Source: Methanomicrobiales archaeon
GTDB taxonomy: Archaea > Halobacteriota > Methanomicrobia > Methanomicrobiales > Methanoculleaceae
Direction: 5' to 3'
Assembly (NCBI GenBank): GCA_012510335.1
Contig: JAAZIF010000327.1
Span: 1-26,005, forward strand
DNA length: 26,005 bases
This document shows positions 1 to 7,956 of the stretch, in pieces (within the stretch, counting starts at the first letter, position 1; every line of letters begins with the position of its first letter). The notes beneath the pieces are model-generated. The model searched no databases. It worked only from the letters and a program-made list of their open reading frames with translations, and had not been told where the DNA came from. Both the position numbers and the translations under genes were made by a program.

Positions 1-43
1 CCCTTTTTACTCTGCAGTGATAAATATAAGGTGAGCTGGCCAC

Positions 44-1015
44 ATGGATGCGATCGAGGTGATCGGACTCACCAAACGGTTCGGCGACAACGTCGCCGTT
101 AATGGGATAGAATTTTCGGTAAAAGAGGGTGAGACGTTCGGATTCCTCGGTCCGAACGGGGCAGGGAAGACCACCACCATCCGGATGCTCACCGGCATGA
201 CCCGCATAACGAGCGGTCGCGCCCTGATCCACGGTCACGACATCGTCAGCAACACCCGGGCCGCGAAGCAGATGATGGGCATCGTCGCCGAGACATCGAA
301 CGTCTATGACGAACTCTCAGCCTGGGACAACATCATCTTCACCGGCCGGCTCTATCACCTCAAAGGGGAGGAGATCCAGAAGAACGCCCGCGACCTCCTC
401 GAGACCTTCGACCTCTACGAACGGCGCCACGACCTTGCAGGATCGTTCTCTAAGGGGATGAAACGCCGCCTGACACTTGCCATGGGGTTGATGAACAGAC
501 CAAAAGTCCTCTTCCTCGATGAACCGACGTCCGGGCTTGATGTCCAGAGTCGGCGGCTTATCAAGGACGTCATACAGGATCTCGCCAGAGAGAACGTCAC
601 TATCTTCCTGACGACACATGACATCGAGGAGGCGAACGTCACCTGCGACAGGGTCGCAATAATCAACCGGGGAGTGATCGCGGGCATCGATGCGCCGGAG
701 AAACTGAAACAGACCTTTGAAAGCCTTCAGTCAGTCGAGGTCTCATTCGATACCGTGGAGCCCGGCCATCTCGAAGCGCTCAGGGCGATCCCGGAGGCCA
801 GCGACGTCAGGAAGGAGGGGGATAAATTCCGTATATACACCTCGGATCCCCCGGAGGTTCTCGCCTCACTCTGTGTGCTTGCGATGGAGCAGAATCTGCG
901 CCCCATCAGTGTAACCACACGCGGACCGAGCCTGGAGGAGGTCTTTATCCGCCTCACGGGGCTCTCCGTCGGCACAAAGAAGGGGACGGAGGAGACCGAT
1001 GCCGGGCCTGCTTGA
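44..1015 (+). CDS. ABC-2 type exporter, ATP-binding subunit
   Basis: This is the cytoplasmic ATPase of an ABC exporter and should power the membrane subunit encoded immediately downstream. Visible motifs are Walker A GPNGAGKT (about residues 36-43), a signature-like FSKGMKRRL (134-142), Walker B VLFLDEP (154-160), D-loop SGLD (162-165) and H-loop His191. The Q-loop position carries Glu (VAETSNVYDEL), a variant often seen in drug, Na+ or unknown-substrate exporters of the DrrA/NatA/CcmA type. Residues after about 230 form the usual C-terminal accessory region. The ATG is preceded by AGGTGAG about 9 nt upstream. The 3' end overlaps the permease gene by 17 nt, so the two are an operon. The substrate cannot be told from sequence. 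Confidence 0.93.
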   Translation: MDAIEVIGLTKRFGDNVAVNGIEFSVKEGETFGFLGPNGAGKTTTIRMLTGMTRITSGRALIHGHDIVSNTRAAKQMMGIVAETSNVYDELSAWDNIIFTGRLYHLKGEEIQKNARDLLETFDLYERRHDLAGSFSKGMKRRLTLAMGLMNRPKVLFLDEPTSGLDVQSRRLIKDVIQDLARENVTIFLTTHDIEEANVTCDRVAIINRGVIAGIDAPEKLKQTFESLQSVEVSFDTVEPGHLEALRAIPEASDVRKEGDKFRIYTSDPPEVLASLCVLAMEQNLRPISVTTRGPSLEEVFIRLTGLSVGTKKGTEETDAGPA

Positions 1016-1751
1016 AGAGGTCTCATACGATCTCGGTGCTGCATGGGCTATAGCCAGGAAGGATATGAAGATCTACTATCTCAAGCCCTCCATCCTTGTA
1101 TCCAGCCTGCTCTTCCCGTTTGTTATGTTCCTCGCCTTCGCCGTGGGGAAGGAAGCCTCACCGGGAACCCTGATCCCAGGCCTCCTCGCCATCACCCTCC
1201 TCTTCAGTGCCTCATCCATCGGGCCGGTATCCATCCCGATCGAGCGGAGGACAAAGACATTCGATCGCCTCCTCTCCGCCCCGATCTCGGTCCGGGCGAT
1301 CGTCTTTGGTGTGAGCCTGAGCGGGGCGGCCTTCGCATCTGCTATCGGCATCGCGACGGCAGTCGTCGGCCTGGTTGCTTTCCACGCCGGGATTATCCAC
1401 ATAGCGGCGCTCCTTGCCGGGTTCGTGCTCACCTCGCTCTGCTTCTCTATGATGGGCACGCTCTTTGCCTCATACCGCACCGAGAACGTGGGCGAGGTTA
1501 TGTCACTCTTAAACCTCGTCCGCCTGCCCCTCCTCTTCATCAGCGGTGTCTTCATCCCGCTCTCGAGCATGCCGGCATGGGGGCAGAACATCGCCCTCCT
1601 CTCGCCCCTCACCTACGCCCACGACCTGATACAGTTTGCGTACGACGGGACGACCCGGTTCGGCCCCGGTCTCGATATCATTGCCCTGACGATTGCGATA
1701 ATCATATTCCTGACCGCCGGGGCTCTCCTCTACCAGAGGTCACGGGAGTAG
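999..1751 (+). CDS. ABC-2 type exporter, permease subunit
   Basis: This is the integral membrane partner of the upstream ATPase. The 250-residue protein has about six hydrophobic segments. It starts with a short cytoplasmic N-terminus (about 1-28), and a conserved-looking loop follows the second segment (PVSIPIERRTKTFDRLLSAP). Near the C-terminus it has the ABC-2 family pattern SGVFIPLSSMP, then a region rich in SPLTYAHDLIQ, which is typical of DrrB/NodJ-like permeases. The start ATG lies 7 nt after GGAGG inside the end of the ATPase gene, supporting translational coupling. The substrate is unknown. A hairpin at 1801-1822 probably ends this unit. Confidence 0.92.
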   Translation: MPGLLEEVSYDLGAAWAIARKDMKIYYLKPSILVSSLLFPFVMFLAFAVGKEASPGTLIPGLLAITLLFSASSIGPVSIPIERRTKTFDRLLSAPISVRAIVFGVSLSGAAFASAIGIATAVVGLVAFHAGIIHIAALLAGFVLTSLCFSMMGTLFASYRTENVGEVMSLLNLVRLPLLFISGVFIPLSSMPAWGQNIALLSPLTYAHDLIQFAYDGTTRFGPGLDIIALTIAIIIFLTAGALLYQRSRE

Positions 1752-1800
1752 TTGTGAGTCATTCGTCATAAGGATGAGCCGTGCGGGGTAAAAGTGTACG

Positions 1801-1822
1801 GGGATTGCCTGAAGGCAATTCC
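1801..1822. terminator. hairpin between convergent genes
   Basis: GGGATTGCC and GGCAATTCC form a 9-bp stem (one G-U pair) around a TGAA loop. It lies between the convergent ABC permease and PNPOx-fold genes, so it could end transcripts from both sides. There is no long T-run directly next to it, so the terminator role is inferred from placement. Confidence 0.5.
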
Positions 1823-1887
1823 GGGACAGGCAGACGGCATTCCTCCACGCACCTGTTGGCCGGGGCCTCCTGCCTATACGGAGTGAA

Positions 1888-2307
1888 TTAGATGGAACTC
1901 TCCCAGTCCTGGCCGATATCGACGAGGGGGCGCACCTCATCTATCTCAAACCTCACCACGGCATGGATCATAGCTGCAGCCTCCTCGCCCAGAACCCGGG
2001 TGATCTCGCTCTTATAGGTCTCAAGCATCTCGCCAGAGGCTGAATACTCCTTCATCTTCATATAGACCCGGATCCCCTTCCAGTCCGTGATCGTCTCGCC
2101 CTGCTCCACGATGAGGAAGACTGCGTTCGGGTTCTCCTGCAGGTACTCAAACGTCCGGTTCTCTCCGAGGGCCACTACGATGGTCTTCTCATCGACCATC
2201 TGCGGCGAACCGAAGACCGCCGCATCGACCTTTCCACTCCTGCTCGCGGTACTGAGGACGCCGATCCTCGGTTGTTTGTTGAAGTAATCCATCAATCTGG
2301 TCGGCAT
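1888..2307 (-). CDS. pyridoxamine 5'-phosphate oxidase-fold flavin-binding protein
   Basis: A 139-residue single-domain protein of the PNPOx-like split-barrel type, which usually binds FMN or F420. The N-terminal half shows a typical pattern: a strand with RIGVLSTASRSGKVDAAVFGSP, then an active-site-like stretch (MVDEKTIVVALGENRTFEYLQENPNAVFLIVE). That stretch matches the cofactor-binding portion of small archaeal members. The exact substrate is not known for this group, so I give only the fold. ATG 2307 was chosen because the conserved region begins soon after it. A TATA-like TTTTTAG lies upstream at about 2333-2341, and a GTGGTGA sits in the leader. It is transcribed in the same direction as the flavoprotein gene behind it, 53 nt away. 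Confidence 0.82.
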   Translation of the reverse strand: MPTRLMDYFNKQPRIGVLSTASRSGKVDAAVFGSPQMVDEKTIVVALGENRTFEYLQENPNAVFLIVEQGETITDWKGIRVYMKMKEYSASGEMLETYKSEITRVLGEEAAAMIHAVVRFEIDEVRPLVDIGQDWESSI

Positions 2308-2360
2308 AATGATCTCTGCTTCACCACTCAGCGCTAAAAACCTATGGGTCGCCCCCCCTC

Positions 2361-3560
2361 TCAGCCTGAAAGGATCTGGCGTACGCTCGATGTAAAGAGT
2401 ATGCCCATGCCCCGGATCAGGGCGGGTTTTAAGGCGAGCTTCCGGATCAGGGTGCCCGGCCGATCCATATCGCCGTGTTCTACTATAGTCTCGATAAGAT
2501 CGGGATCGTTTAAGGCGCGGCAGAGCCTGTCGATCTCCCCGGGTGTCATCTTCTGCCGCATCCGGAGCACCCTCAGTCCGGTATCGAGTTCTCTCCCGAA
2601 GTCTTCCTTCCAGCGCCGCTCGTAGTCCCGGAGGCTCTCATCATCGAACTCCCCTCGCGCGCAGCAGGCCGCCGCAACCCCGGCGGCATGCTTCGCCGAC
2701 CGAACCCCGGTGTATACGCCGCCACCCGACGTGGGTTTTGGGAAACCTGCCGCGTCACCGACAAAGAGCGTGCGATGTCCATAGGTCCGGGGCATAACCC
2801 CGAGCGGTATGACACCGCTTACGAGATGAATGCAGCTCCTGCCGTAAGGTGCTATGAACCGGTCGAGGAGGTCTTTTGCGTGTTCCCTTGCACAGAGACC
2901 GATGCGGGCCCTGGTCGCCGAGATCGGGATCACCCACCCGAAGAAGTCAGGCGATGCGTTTGGGTGTAGTTCCACGTATCGCGGATCCATACTGTGCGGC
3001 ACCTCTGCCTGTACCCCGCCGAGGTAGATCTCCGGCCGCCGGAGGCCGAGCATCCGGGCGACGGAACTCCGGGCCCCGTCCGCGGCTATGACGAGCCGGA
3101 ACGGGATCTCCTCACGCCCCCGGACCCCCCTGGTCAGGAGGGATGAACCCCGTACGCCTGATACGCTGGTCTTTGGGAGGAACTCGGCCCCGGCATCTGC
3201 TGCCCTCTCTGCCATCTCCCGATCCAGGAGGGTTCGGTCCACGACGCAGGCCTTTGTGGTCCGGGCATCGAAGAGGAGCTCGCCCCCGAGGCCGGAGATC
3301 AACCGGGCGCCGCTCACCTCGTTCAGGACCGATCTCCTGGAGACGCCGCACTCCTCAAACGCGGACGTCGAGAGCAGCCCCGCACACTGCACCGGATAGC
3401 CGATCGTCCCGTGCTCCTCAATACAGAGTGTCGAGAGCCCCTTCTCTGCGCATGCCCTGGCGGCGGCGCTCCCGGAGGGGCCCGCGCCTACAACAACGAC
3501 ATCCCATGTCAGATTATCATGCCCCGCGGAGGCTTTGCCCCCTGTTTGATGAGTAATAAT
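2361..3560 (-). CDS. geranylgeranyl reductase family FAD-dependent oxidoreductase (start uncertain)
   Basis: A flavoprotein of the geranylgeranyl reductase family, which in archaea saturates the isoprenoid chains of membrane lipids. Close to the N-terminus is the Rossmann dinucleotide motif VVVVGAGPSGSAAARA. Next come the family signature around CAGLLS (the YPVQCAG segment), a second FAD motif LFVGDAAGFPKPTSGGG, and a C-terminal helical region. The start is unresolved. No ATG, GTG or TTG occurs in frame between the dinucleotide motif and an ATG at 3800, and 3800 lies inside the divergent pth2 gene. Options are ATT at 3560 or 3557 (after GGTG), CTG at 3512, or a one-base assembly error near 3515-3520, which would bring an ATG into frame. 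I list 3560 as the widest plausible 5' end. Function in lipid saturation is by family only. Confidence 0.85.
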   Translation of the reverse strand: MITHQTGGKASAGHDNLTWDVVVVGAGPSGSAAARACAEKGLSTLCIEEHGTIGYPVQCAGLLSTSAFEECGVSRRSVLNEVSGARLISGLGGELLFDARTTKACVVDRTLLDREMAERAADAGAEFLPKTSVSGVRGSSLLTRGVRGREEIPFRLVIAADGARSSVARMLGLRRPEIYLGGVQAEVPHSMDPRYVELHPNASPDFFGWVIPISATRARIGLCAREHAKDLLDRFIAPYGRSCIHLVSGVIPLGVMPRTYGHRTLFVGDAAGFPKPTSGGGVYTGVRSAKHAAGVAAACCARGEFDDESLRDYERRWKEDFGRELDTGLRVLRMRQKMTPGEIDRLCRALNDPDLIETIVEHGDMDRPGTLIRKLALKPALIRGMGILFTSSVRQILSG

Positions 3561-3605
3561 TGTTGCACCAGGTGATAAAGGAGAATACGTTGCACCGCAT
3601 AAGCA

Positions 3606-3622
3606 GGCGGTTACGTACCGCC
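3606..3622. promoter_or_regulatory. inverted repeat in divergent promoter region
   Basis: GGCGGT and ACCGCC form a perfect 6-bp inverted repeat around a 5-nt centre, between the divergent flavoprotein and pth2 genes. It could be an operator or a hairpin. A second inverted repeat follows at 3640-3655. Confidence 0.35.
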
Positions 3623-3639
3623 CATGCCTGAAAGCGCCG

Positions 3640-3655
3640 GTGGGTGCGAGCCCAC
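3640..3655. promoter_or_regulatory. second inverted repeat upstream of pth2
   Basis: GTGGG and CCCAC form a 5-bp stem around TGCGAG, about 40 nt upstream of the pth2 ATG. It looks a little like a tRNA T-arm, but no acceptor stem can be built around it, so I treat it as an unassigned inverted repeat. Confidence 0.3.
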
Positions 3656-3696
3656 ATAGATGCGTATTTGACGGATCATGCCCCAGGTAGTACGAA

Positions 3697-4059
3697 ATGC
3701 CTGATACACGGGAGTTTAAGTGGAAGCAGTGCCTGATCGTGCGTGCCGATATCAGGATGTCCTGCGGCAAGAAATGTGCGCAGGCCGCCCACGCCTCCAT
3801 CGGGGCCTACGAGAAGACCGATAAAGTAACCAGGAAGGCCTGGCTTGATGAGGGGCAGAAGAAGGTGGTGCTGAAGGTGGCAGGTGAGCGGGATCTCTAT
3901 GAGCTCAAGACGATAGCGGAGCAGGCGGATATCCCGGCATCGATCATACAGGACGCCGGGATGACCGAGATACCGCCGGGAACGGTGACTGCGCTCGGCC
4001 TAGGGCCGGCCCGTGTCGAAGATCTCGACCGGATCACCGGGGATCTCTCGCTGCTATGA
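3697..4059 (+). CDS. pth2: peptidyl-tRNA hydrolase, Pth2 type
   Basis: Releases peptides from peptidyl-tRNA that has dropped off the ribosome, allowing tRNA reuse. The 120-residue length and pattern match the archaeal/eukaryotic Pth2 family. An N-terminal strand KQCLIVRADIRMS is followed by the signature GKKCAQAAHAS (about residues 24-34). The mid-protein KVVLKV strand and the C-terminal DAGMTEIPPGTVTALGLGP are also family features. The start ATG is preceded by a weak AGGTAG about 9 nt away. Its stop overlaps the truD start (ATGA), so the two are co-transcribed; both act on tRNA. Confidence 0.95.
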   Translation: MPDTREFKWKQCLIVRADIRMSCGKKCAQAAHASIGAYEKTDKVTRKAWLDEGQKKVVLKVAGERDLYELKTIAEQADIPASIIQDAGMTEIPPGTVTALGLGPARVEDLDRITGDLSLL

Positions 4060-5330
4060 TGCCCACGCCCTACCCCCTGGAAGAGGAGCTCGGGATGCGC
4101 TACTACGCATCCGATACCCCGGGTATTGGAGGGAGGCTCCGCTCAATGCCCGAGGACTTCATAGTCGAGGAGATACCGCTCCCGTTCAGCGATACCGATG
4201 CCGGCCCCTACCTGATCTGCCGGCTCAAGAAGACTAACTGGGAACTTCAGCGGGCAGTCAGGGAGATTGCAAAACGGCTCGGCATCAGCCATCGCCGGAT
4301 TGCCTGGGCGGGGACCAAGGACAAGAACGCGGTAACCATCCAGCTCATATCGATCTACGATCTTGCGCCCGAAACCATAGAGCGGGTGCATCTCAAGGAG
4401 ATCTCGCTTGAGGTCGTCGGGCGGTCGCAGCACCCACTCACCCTCGGGGGCCTCGCCGGCAACCGGTTTGATATCACCATCAGGAACTGCATACCGGAAG
4501 ATCTTGCCGCACGGGTTCAGGCTGCTACAGAGGCGGCGGCGGCCGGGATACCGAACTACTACGGGCTGCAGCGGTTCGGTGTCGTCAGGCCAATCACCCA
4601 TATCGTCGGCGAGAGGATCCTGCGGGGCGATTATGAGGGGGCTGCGGTCACCTACATAGGCAGGGCATACCCCCTGGAGACGGAGGAGGCTCAATGGGCC
4701 AGGGAGCAGTTCGCCGGAACCCGGGATGCACGGGCCGCGCTCGCTGCGCTTCCGATCCAGATGACATACGAGCGGGCGATGGCAAACCACCTCGTCTCAA
4801 ACCCCGGTGACTACGCCGGTGCGCTCCAGGCGCTCCCCCCAAAACTCCTCTCGCTCCTTGTGAGCGCATTCCAGTCGCACCTCTTCAACTGCGCTCTCTC
4901 CCGCCGCATCGATGAAGGCATGCTTCTCACCGAACCGGAGATCGGGGACCGACTGCTCTTCCAGAACGGCCGCGAAGATATCGTCACGGCCCGGAACATG
5001 CGGGCGGCGCAGCTGCAGATCCGCCGCGGGCGATGCCAGATCGCCATATTCATCCCCGGATCTAAGCCGGTGGCGCAGAACGGCCGGATGGATGAGATCA
5101 TGCAGGAACTGATGCAGATGTGGGGGGTCGACCCGGGGGATTTCGAGCGCGCATCCCGGTTCGTGGATATGAGATTTGGCGGAGCCCTCAGGCCGATCGC
5201 GCTCTCCACCGATCTGCAGGCAGAGATATCAGGTGATAGCGTCCGGCTCGGGTTCACACTCCCTCCCGGCCACTACGCAACAACGGTCTGCCGGGAGTAC
5301 ATGAAGGCGGACCCCTACGTTATGATTTAG
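4056..5330 (+). CDS. truD: tRNA pseudouridine synthase D
   Basis: Isomerises a specific uridine to pseudouridine in tRNA (position 13 in the characterised bacterial enzyme). The 424-residue protein carries the TruD catalytic motif GTKDKNAVTIQ, with the nucleophile Asp at about residue 89. It also has the conserved NYYGLQRFG (about 167-175), and the TruD insertion domain lies between these and the C-terminal catalytic strands. The C-terminus LPPGHYATTVCREYMK is also typical. The gene starts within the pth2 stop (4-nt overlap). A second ATG directly follows the first, so the start could be 4059. A hairpin after the stop probably ends this two-gene unit. Confidence 0.95.
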   Translation: MMPTPYPLEEELGMRYYASDTPGIGGRLRSMPEDFIVEEIPLPFSDTDAGPYLICRLKKTNWELQRAVREIAKRLGISHRRIAWAGTKDKNAVTIQLISIYDLAPETIERVHLKEISLEVVGRSQHPLTLGGLAGNRFDITIRNCIPEDLAARVQAATEAAAAGIPNYYGLQRFGVVRPITHIVGERILRGDYEGAAVTYIGRAYPLETEEAQWAREQFAGTRDARAALAALPIQMTYERAMANHLVSNPGDYAGALQALPPKLLSLLVSAFQSHLFNCALSRRIDEGMLLTEPEIGDRLLFQNGREDIVTARNMRAAQLQIRRGRCQIAIFIPGSKPVAQNGRMDEIMQELMQMWGVDPGDFERASRFVDMRFGGALRPIALSTDLQAEISGDSVRLGFTLPPGHYATTVCREYMKADPYVMI

Positions 5331-5344
5331 AAGAGCGATGATCG

Positions 5345-5366
5345 CCGGCACCGGTCTCTGTGCCGG
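5345..5366 (+). terminator. hairpin after truD
   Basis: CCGGCAC and GTGCCGG form a 7-bp stem with an 8-nt loop, beginning 14 nt after the truD stop. The next gene (arfC) is convergent. No strong T-run follows, so the role is inferred from position. Confidence 0.45.
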
Positions 5367-5473
5367 ATCCCTCCCTGCCCGGGGATCAGAATCAGGAGAG
5401 GGGATCTAAAAAGCTGTCCCGGGGGCATGAGGCCGCAATATGCCCTGCCGGCGGAAAAGCGGGTCGCGGGGGT

Positions 5474-6166
5474 TCAGGTCTCGCGGTCGTCTTCGTAGAG
5501 CAGGCTCCACTCGGTGACCAGGTTGCTCCCGCACATGAAGTAGCGCTTCAGAGAGAGCCGGATCATCTCTCTCTCGGTCTCGATATGCATACCGCCGACA
5601 AGCGACGGGGTATCAGCACCACCCACGATGAACGGCAGATGGATCAGGCGGATCTCGTCCACGAGGCGGTGATTTAACATGGACCAGTTCAGCGTCGGTC
5701 CGCCCTCGATCATCATCCGCGAAACACCGTACTCATCCTTCAGGATCCGCATAAGTTCCGGCAGGTCAACCTGGCTCTCTCCCGCCATGATGACATCGAC
5801 GCCGCTCTCCCGGAGGCGGGCAACCCTCTCGGCGGGTGCAGCCTCGCTTACAGCGATGACCGTCCGGGCATCCGGACCGAGGATGTTGGCGTCCGGTGGT
5901 ATATCAGCCCGGGTGCTCGGGATAACACGGAGCGGACTCTTCCCCTCGATCAACCGGACCGTCAGGAAGGAGTTGTCGATCCTGATGGTGTTTGCCCCGA
6001 CCATGATGGCGTCACATTCCGCCCGCGTCTGGTGAAGGAGGATCTCGGTCTCGGGTGCCATATACTTCATGAGGATCTTGCTTGATGCCCCACGCCTCAG
6101 GGTTAGCTTCCCATCGACGGTTATCTCTGACATCATGAGCACATGCGGCCTTCTGCTATCTGCCAT
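5474..6166 (-). CDS. arfC: 2,5-diamino-6-ribosylamino-pyrimidinone 5'-phosphate reductase (archaeal RibD-C type)
   Basis: Reduces the ribosylamino side chain of the early pyrimidine intermediate in archaeal riboflavin and F420 (deazaflavin) synthesis. The 230-residue protein is a stand-alone RibD C-terminal/dihydrofolate-reductase-like domain with no fused deaminase, as usual in archaea. Family marks are MMSEITVDGKLTL near the N-terminus, GANTIRIDNSFLTVR, then EGGPTLNWSMLNHRLVDEI in the NADPH-binding part. I start at 6166 because the protein aligns from MADSRRP and GGATGG lies a few nt upstream; an in-frame extension to 6328 has no family character. A box-A-like TTCATAAG lies about 40 nt upstream. 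It is divergent from the CDP-alcohol transferase gene. Confidence 0.92.
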   Translation of the reverse strand: MADSRRPHVLMMSEITVDGKLTLRRGASSKILMKYMAPETEILLHQTRAECDAIMVGANTIRIDNSFLTVRLIEGKSPLRVIPSTRADIPPDANILGPDARTVIAVSEAAPAERVARLRESGVDVIMAGESQVDLPELMRILKDEYGVSRMMIEGGPTLNWSMLNHRLVDEIRLIHLPFIVGGADTPSLVGGMHIETEREMIRLSLKRYFMCGSNLVTEWSLLYEDDRET

Positions 6167-6269
6167 TTGCCATCCTTCTTTTAGATCTATCTGGCGGGAA
6201 GACTTATGAATCTGGTGATTCTGGAGGGTATGCAAACCCCTGGAGCAGAGCAAGGGCATCCTTATACAG

Positions 6270-6288
6270 ACCGGGGAGCACCCCCGGT
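6270..6288. promoter_or_regulatory. inverted repeat in arfC / CDP-alcohol transferase intergenic region
   Basis: ACCGGGG and CCCCGGT make a 7-bp stem with a 5-nt loop, midway between two divergent genes. The same gap also has two near-copies of GCAGAGCAARGG, at about 6245 and 6321. A regulatory role is possible but unproven. Confidence 0.35.
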
Positions 6289-6347
6289 ACTGAGGCTCCC
6301 ATTGCACCGGCTCTATCAGGCAGAGCAAAGGTTAAACTCCTTATGAA

Positions 6348-6995
6348 ATGATAAATTATGCGATGAATATAACCTCTCTGCGGCCGAAATTCATCAAATG
6401 CGCGGAACCAGTTGCATCGTTTTTCATACGCCTGGGAGTTACGCCAAATCAGATCTCGGTTCTCTCTATACTCTTCGGCTTTTCGTGCGCACTCGCCTTC
6501 ACCCAGCGGTGCTTTCTCGCGGGCAGCCTGCTGCTGATCGTCTCTGCGATCCTCGATCTGGTTGACGGCAACGTCGCCAGGAAGAATCACACAGAGAGCA
6601 AGTTCGGGGCCGCCTTCGACTGGGTCGCTGACAAATACGTCGATGCGGCGGTCATCCTGGGCGTGGGGTTCTCCGGCATACCCATCATCACCCACCTCCT
6701 GGATCTTCCTGCGATCACTGATTTCGGTGTTGTGGGGCTGGCACTCACCGGATCGTTGATCAACACCTTCATAAAACCAGTCACCTACGCGGAGATCGGC
6801 TACACCGAGAGGATCGCTGGAAAGATCGAGGATCCACTTGAGGGGGTCGGTTTCTTCGGCAGGCCTGAGACGATCCTGGTGCTGGTGCTTGGTGGCATGA
6901 CCGGATACATATGGGTCTCAGTGCTTCTCATAGCGGTCTGCACGAACCTCTCCGCGATCCAGCGTATAATCTACCTCTACCGGCGATACGCCTGA
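6348..6995 (+). CDS. CDP-alcohol phosphatidyltransferase family protein (archaetidylinositol phosphate synthase-like)
   Basis: A membrane enzyme that transfers a lipid phosphate from CDP-archaeol (by family) to a small alcohol to make a polar lipid. The signature is complete: DG-x2-AR-x8-G-x3-D-x3-D, seen as VDGNVARK then GAAFDWVADKYVD at about residues 70-97. Six hydrophobic segments follow the usual plan. An N-terminal LRPKFIKCAEPVASFF...GVTPNQIS and a late GRPETILVLVL resemble archaetidylinositol phosphate synthases, but the head group is not certain. Two ATGs (6348, 6363) are possible and neither has a clear Shine-Dalgarno. The 3' end is 19 bp from the convergent archaeosortase gene. Confidence 0.88.
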   Translation: MINYAMNITSLRPKFIKCAEPVASFFIRLGVTPNQISVLSILFGFSCALAFTQRCFLAGSLLLIVSAILDLVDGNVARKNHTESKFGAAFDWVADKYVDAAVILGVGFSGIPIITHLLDLPAITDFGVVGLALTGSLINTFIKPVTYAEIGYTERIAGKIEDPLEGVGFFGRPETILVLVLGGMTGYIWVSVLLIAVCTNLSAIQRIIYLYRRYA

Positions 6996-7014
6996 CTTCG
7001 GGCCATCCCTCGGA

Positions 7015-7839
7015 TCAGAGGTCGGATCTTCCGGCTTTCGACCTGATGATCTGCTCCACCTCACCGCGGTAGAGCCGGTAGAGACTTTCGGCAAGGGCAC
7101 CGAGCTCGGGGAGGATAACAAATAGAGCATAGGCCAGGGCTATGAGGAATATCAGCGCTCCGAGTTCAGCCATTACATTATGCGCCCAGAAGAAACTCTC
7201 ATATCCAAACTCGCCGTTGCTGGCGATCGCGGGGAAGTATGGGAACCACTGCTCTGCATAAGCCGCGATCACGAATACGTTCCTTGCTATATTCAGGATG
7301 TAGATCGTCGGGAAGACCAGGAGGAACCCGATGATCTTCTGCCTGAACGTTGACCGGACACCCCAGGCAACCCCGAGCATGATGGCGATGCTCTGGATGC
7401 CGGTGCAGGCAAGGATGATCTCGGTCCGGAACCCATTGCGCTCCACCATGTTCCAGCCGTTGAAGTTAACAGGATACCCGATCGCCGTAAGTACAACCGA
7501 CGTCTGATCCGCGACCGCCGCAATCAGCCAATCCCCGAGCGCCGGTATGTAACCGAAAGGGGCGTAGATCAGGAATGCCACGGCCGCTACCGCCGAGAGC
7601 TGCATCACGCGCGGATCGTCATAGAGCAGGTATTTTATGGTGATATAGAGAAACGGCACGGAGAGAAGGGCAAATACCGGGTACATGATGTTATTGATGG
7701 AGAGGTAATAGGGGAGCTCGATGAAGAGATACCCGACGATGCTTACCCACCCGCCGATGGCGAAGTACTTTCGGAACCGGCACGGGATAAGGAACATGAG
7801 AAAACAGGTGCAGGAGATCAGCACCAGGTAATCCTTCAT
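7015..7839 (-). CDS. artA: archaeosortase A
   Basis: A multi-membrane-span cysteine transpeptidase-like enzyme that processes proteins carrying a C-terminal PGF-CTERM signal, in Haloferax coupled to lipid anchoring. The 274-residue protein is almost wholly hydrophobic, with about eight spans. Candidate active residues are Cys145 in ACTGIQS, Arg186 in IARNVFV and His220 in WAHN. The 41-residue Cys-Arg spacing fits the family; in haloarchaeal ArtA the third residue is reported as Arg, so His220 is a tentative match. A box-A-like GCTTTAATG centred near 7868 places the transcript start close to ATG 7839, suggesting a leaderless or near-leaderless mRNA. A likely substrate is encoded at 9475-10695. 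Confidence 0.9.
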   Translation of the reverse strand: MKDYLVLISCTCFLMFLIPCRFRKYFAIGGWVSIVGYLFIELPYYLSINNIMYPVFALLSVPFLYITIKYLLYDDPRVMQLSAVAAVAFLIYAPFGYIPALGDWLIAAVADQTSVVLTAIGYPVNFNGWNMVERNGFRTEIILACTGIQSIAIMLGVAWGVRSTFRQKIIGFLLVFPTIYILNIARNVFVIAAYAEQWFPYFPAIASNGEFGYESFFWAHNVMAELGALIFLIALAYALFVILPELGALAESLYRLYRGEVEQIIRSKAGRSDL

Positions 7840-7925
7840 CCCCTAAAGTTTCAGTGTATACGGCATTAAAGCATTTGTGCGCCCCATCCGGTTTGCTGCC
7901 CCCGGCCGCATGGCCCTGCCCAAGA

Positions 7926-7934
7926 TTTAATTTT
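7926..7934 (+). promoter_or_regulatory. box A of leaderless tfs promoter
   Basis: TTTAATTTT is a TATA-like element whose centre lies about 26 nt before ATG 7957, so the transcript is predicted to begin at or next to the start codon. This rules against the in-frame TTG at 7933, which would fall inside the box. Confidence 0.55.
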
Positions 7935-7956
7935 GGTCGGTAACCTATTAGTTATA

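Noticed and set aside
3580..3665. tRNA-like gene with a 5-bp/7-nt anticodon-like stem-loop at 3606-3622 and a T-arm-like stem at 3640-3655
   Set aside because: No 7-bp acceptor stem can be formed, the anticodon-like ACG is not used in archaea, and the variable region has the wrong length for the type.
4143..4790. 215-residue minus-strand ORF opposite truD
   Set aside because: Antisense shadow of truD; biased Pro/Arg/Gly composition and no domain.
6167..6328. 54-codon upstream extension of arfC
   Set aside because: It runs through the divergent promoter region and shows no family similarity; the Shine-Dalgarno supports ATG 6166.
7933..7956. TTG start 8 codons before the tfs ATG
   Set aside because: It falls inside the likely box A, and the zinc-ribbon N-terminus of the family starts at the ATG.
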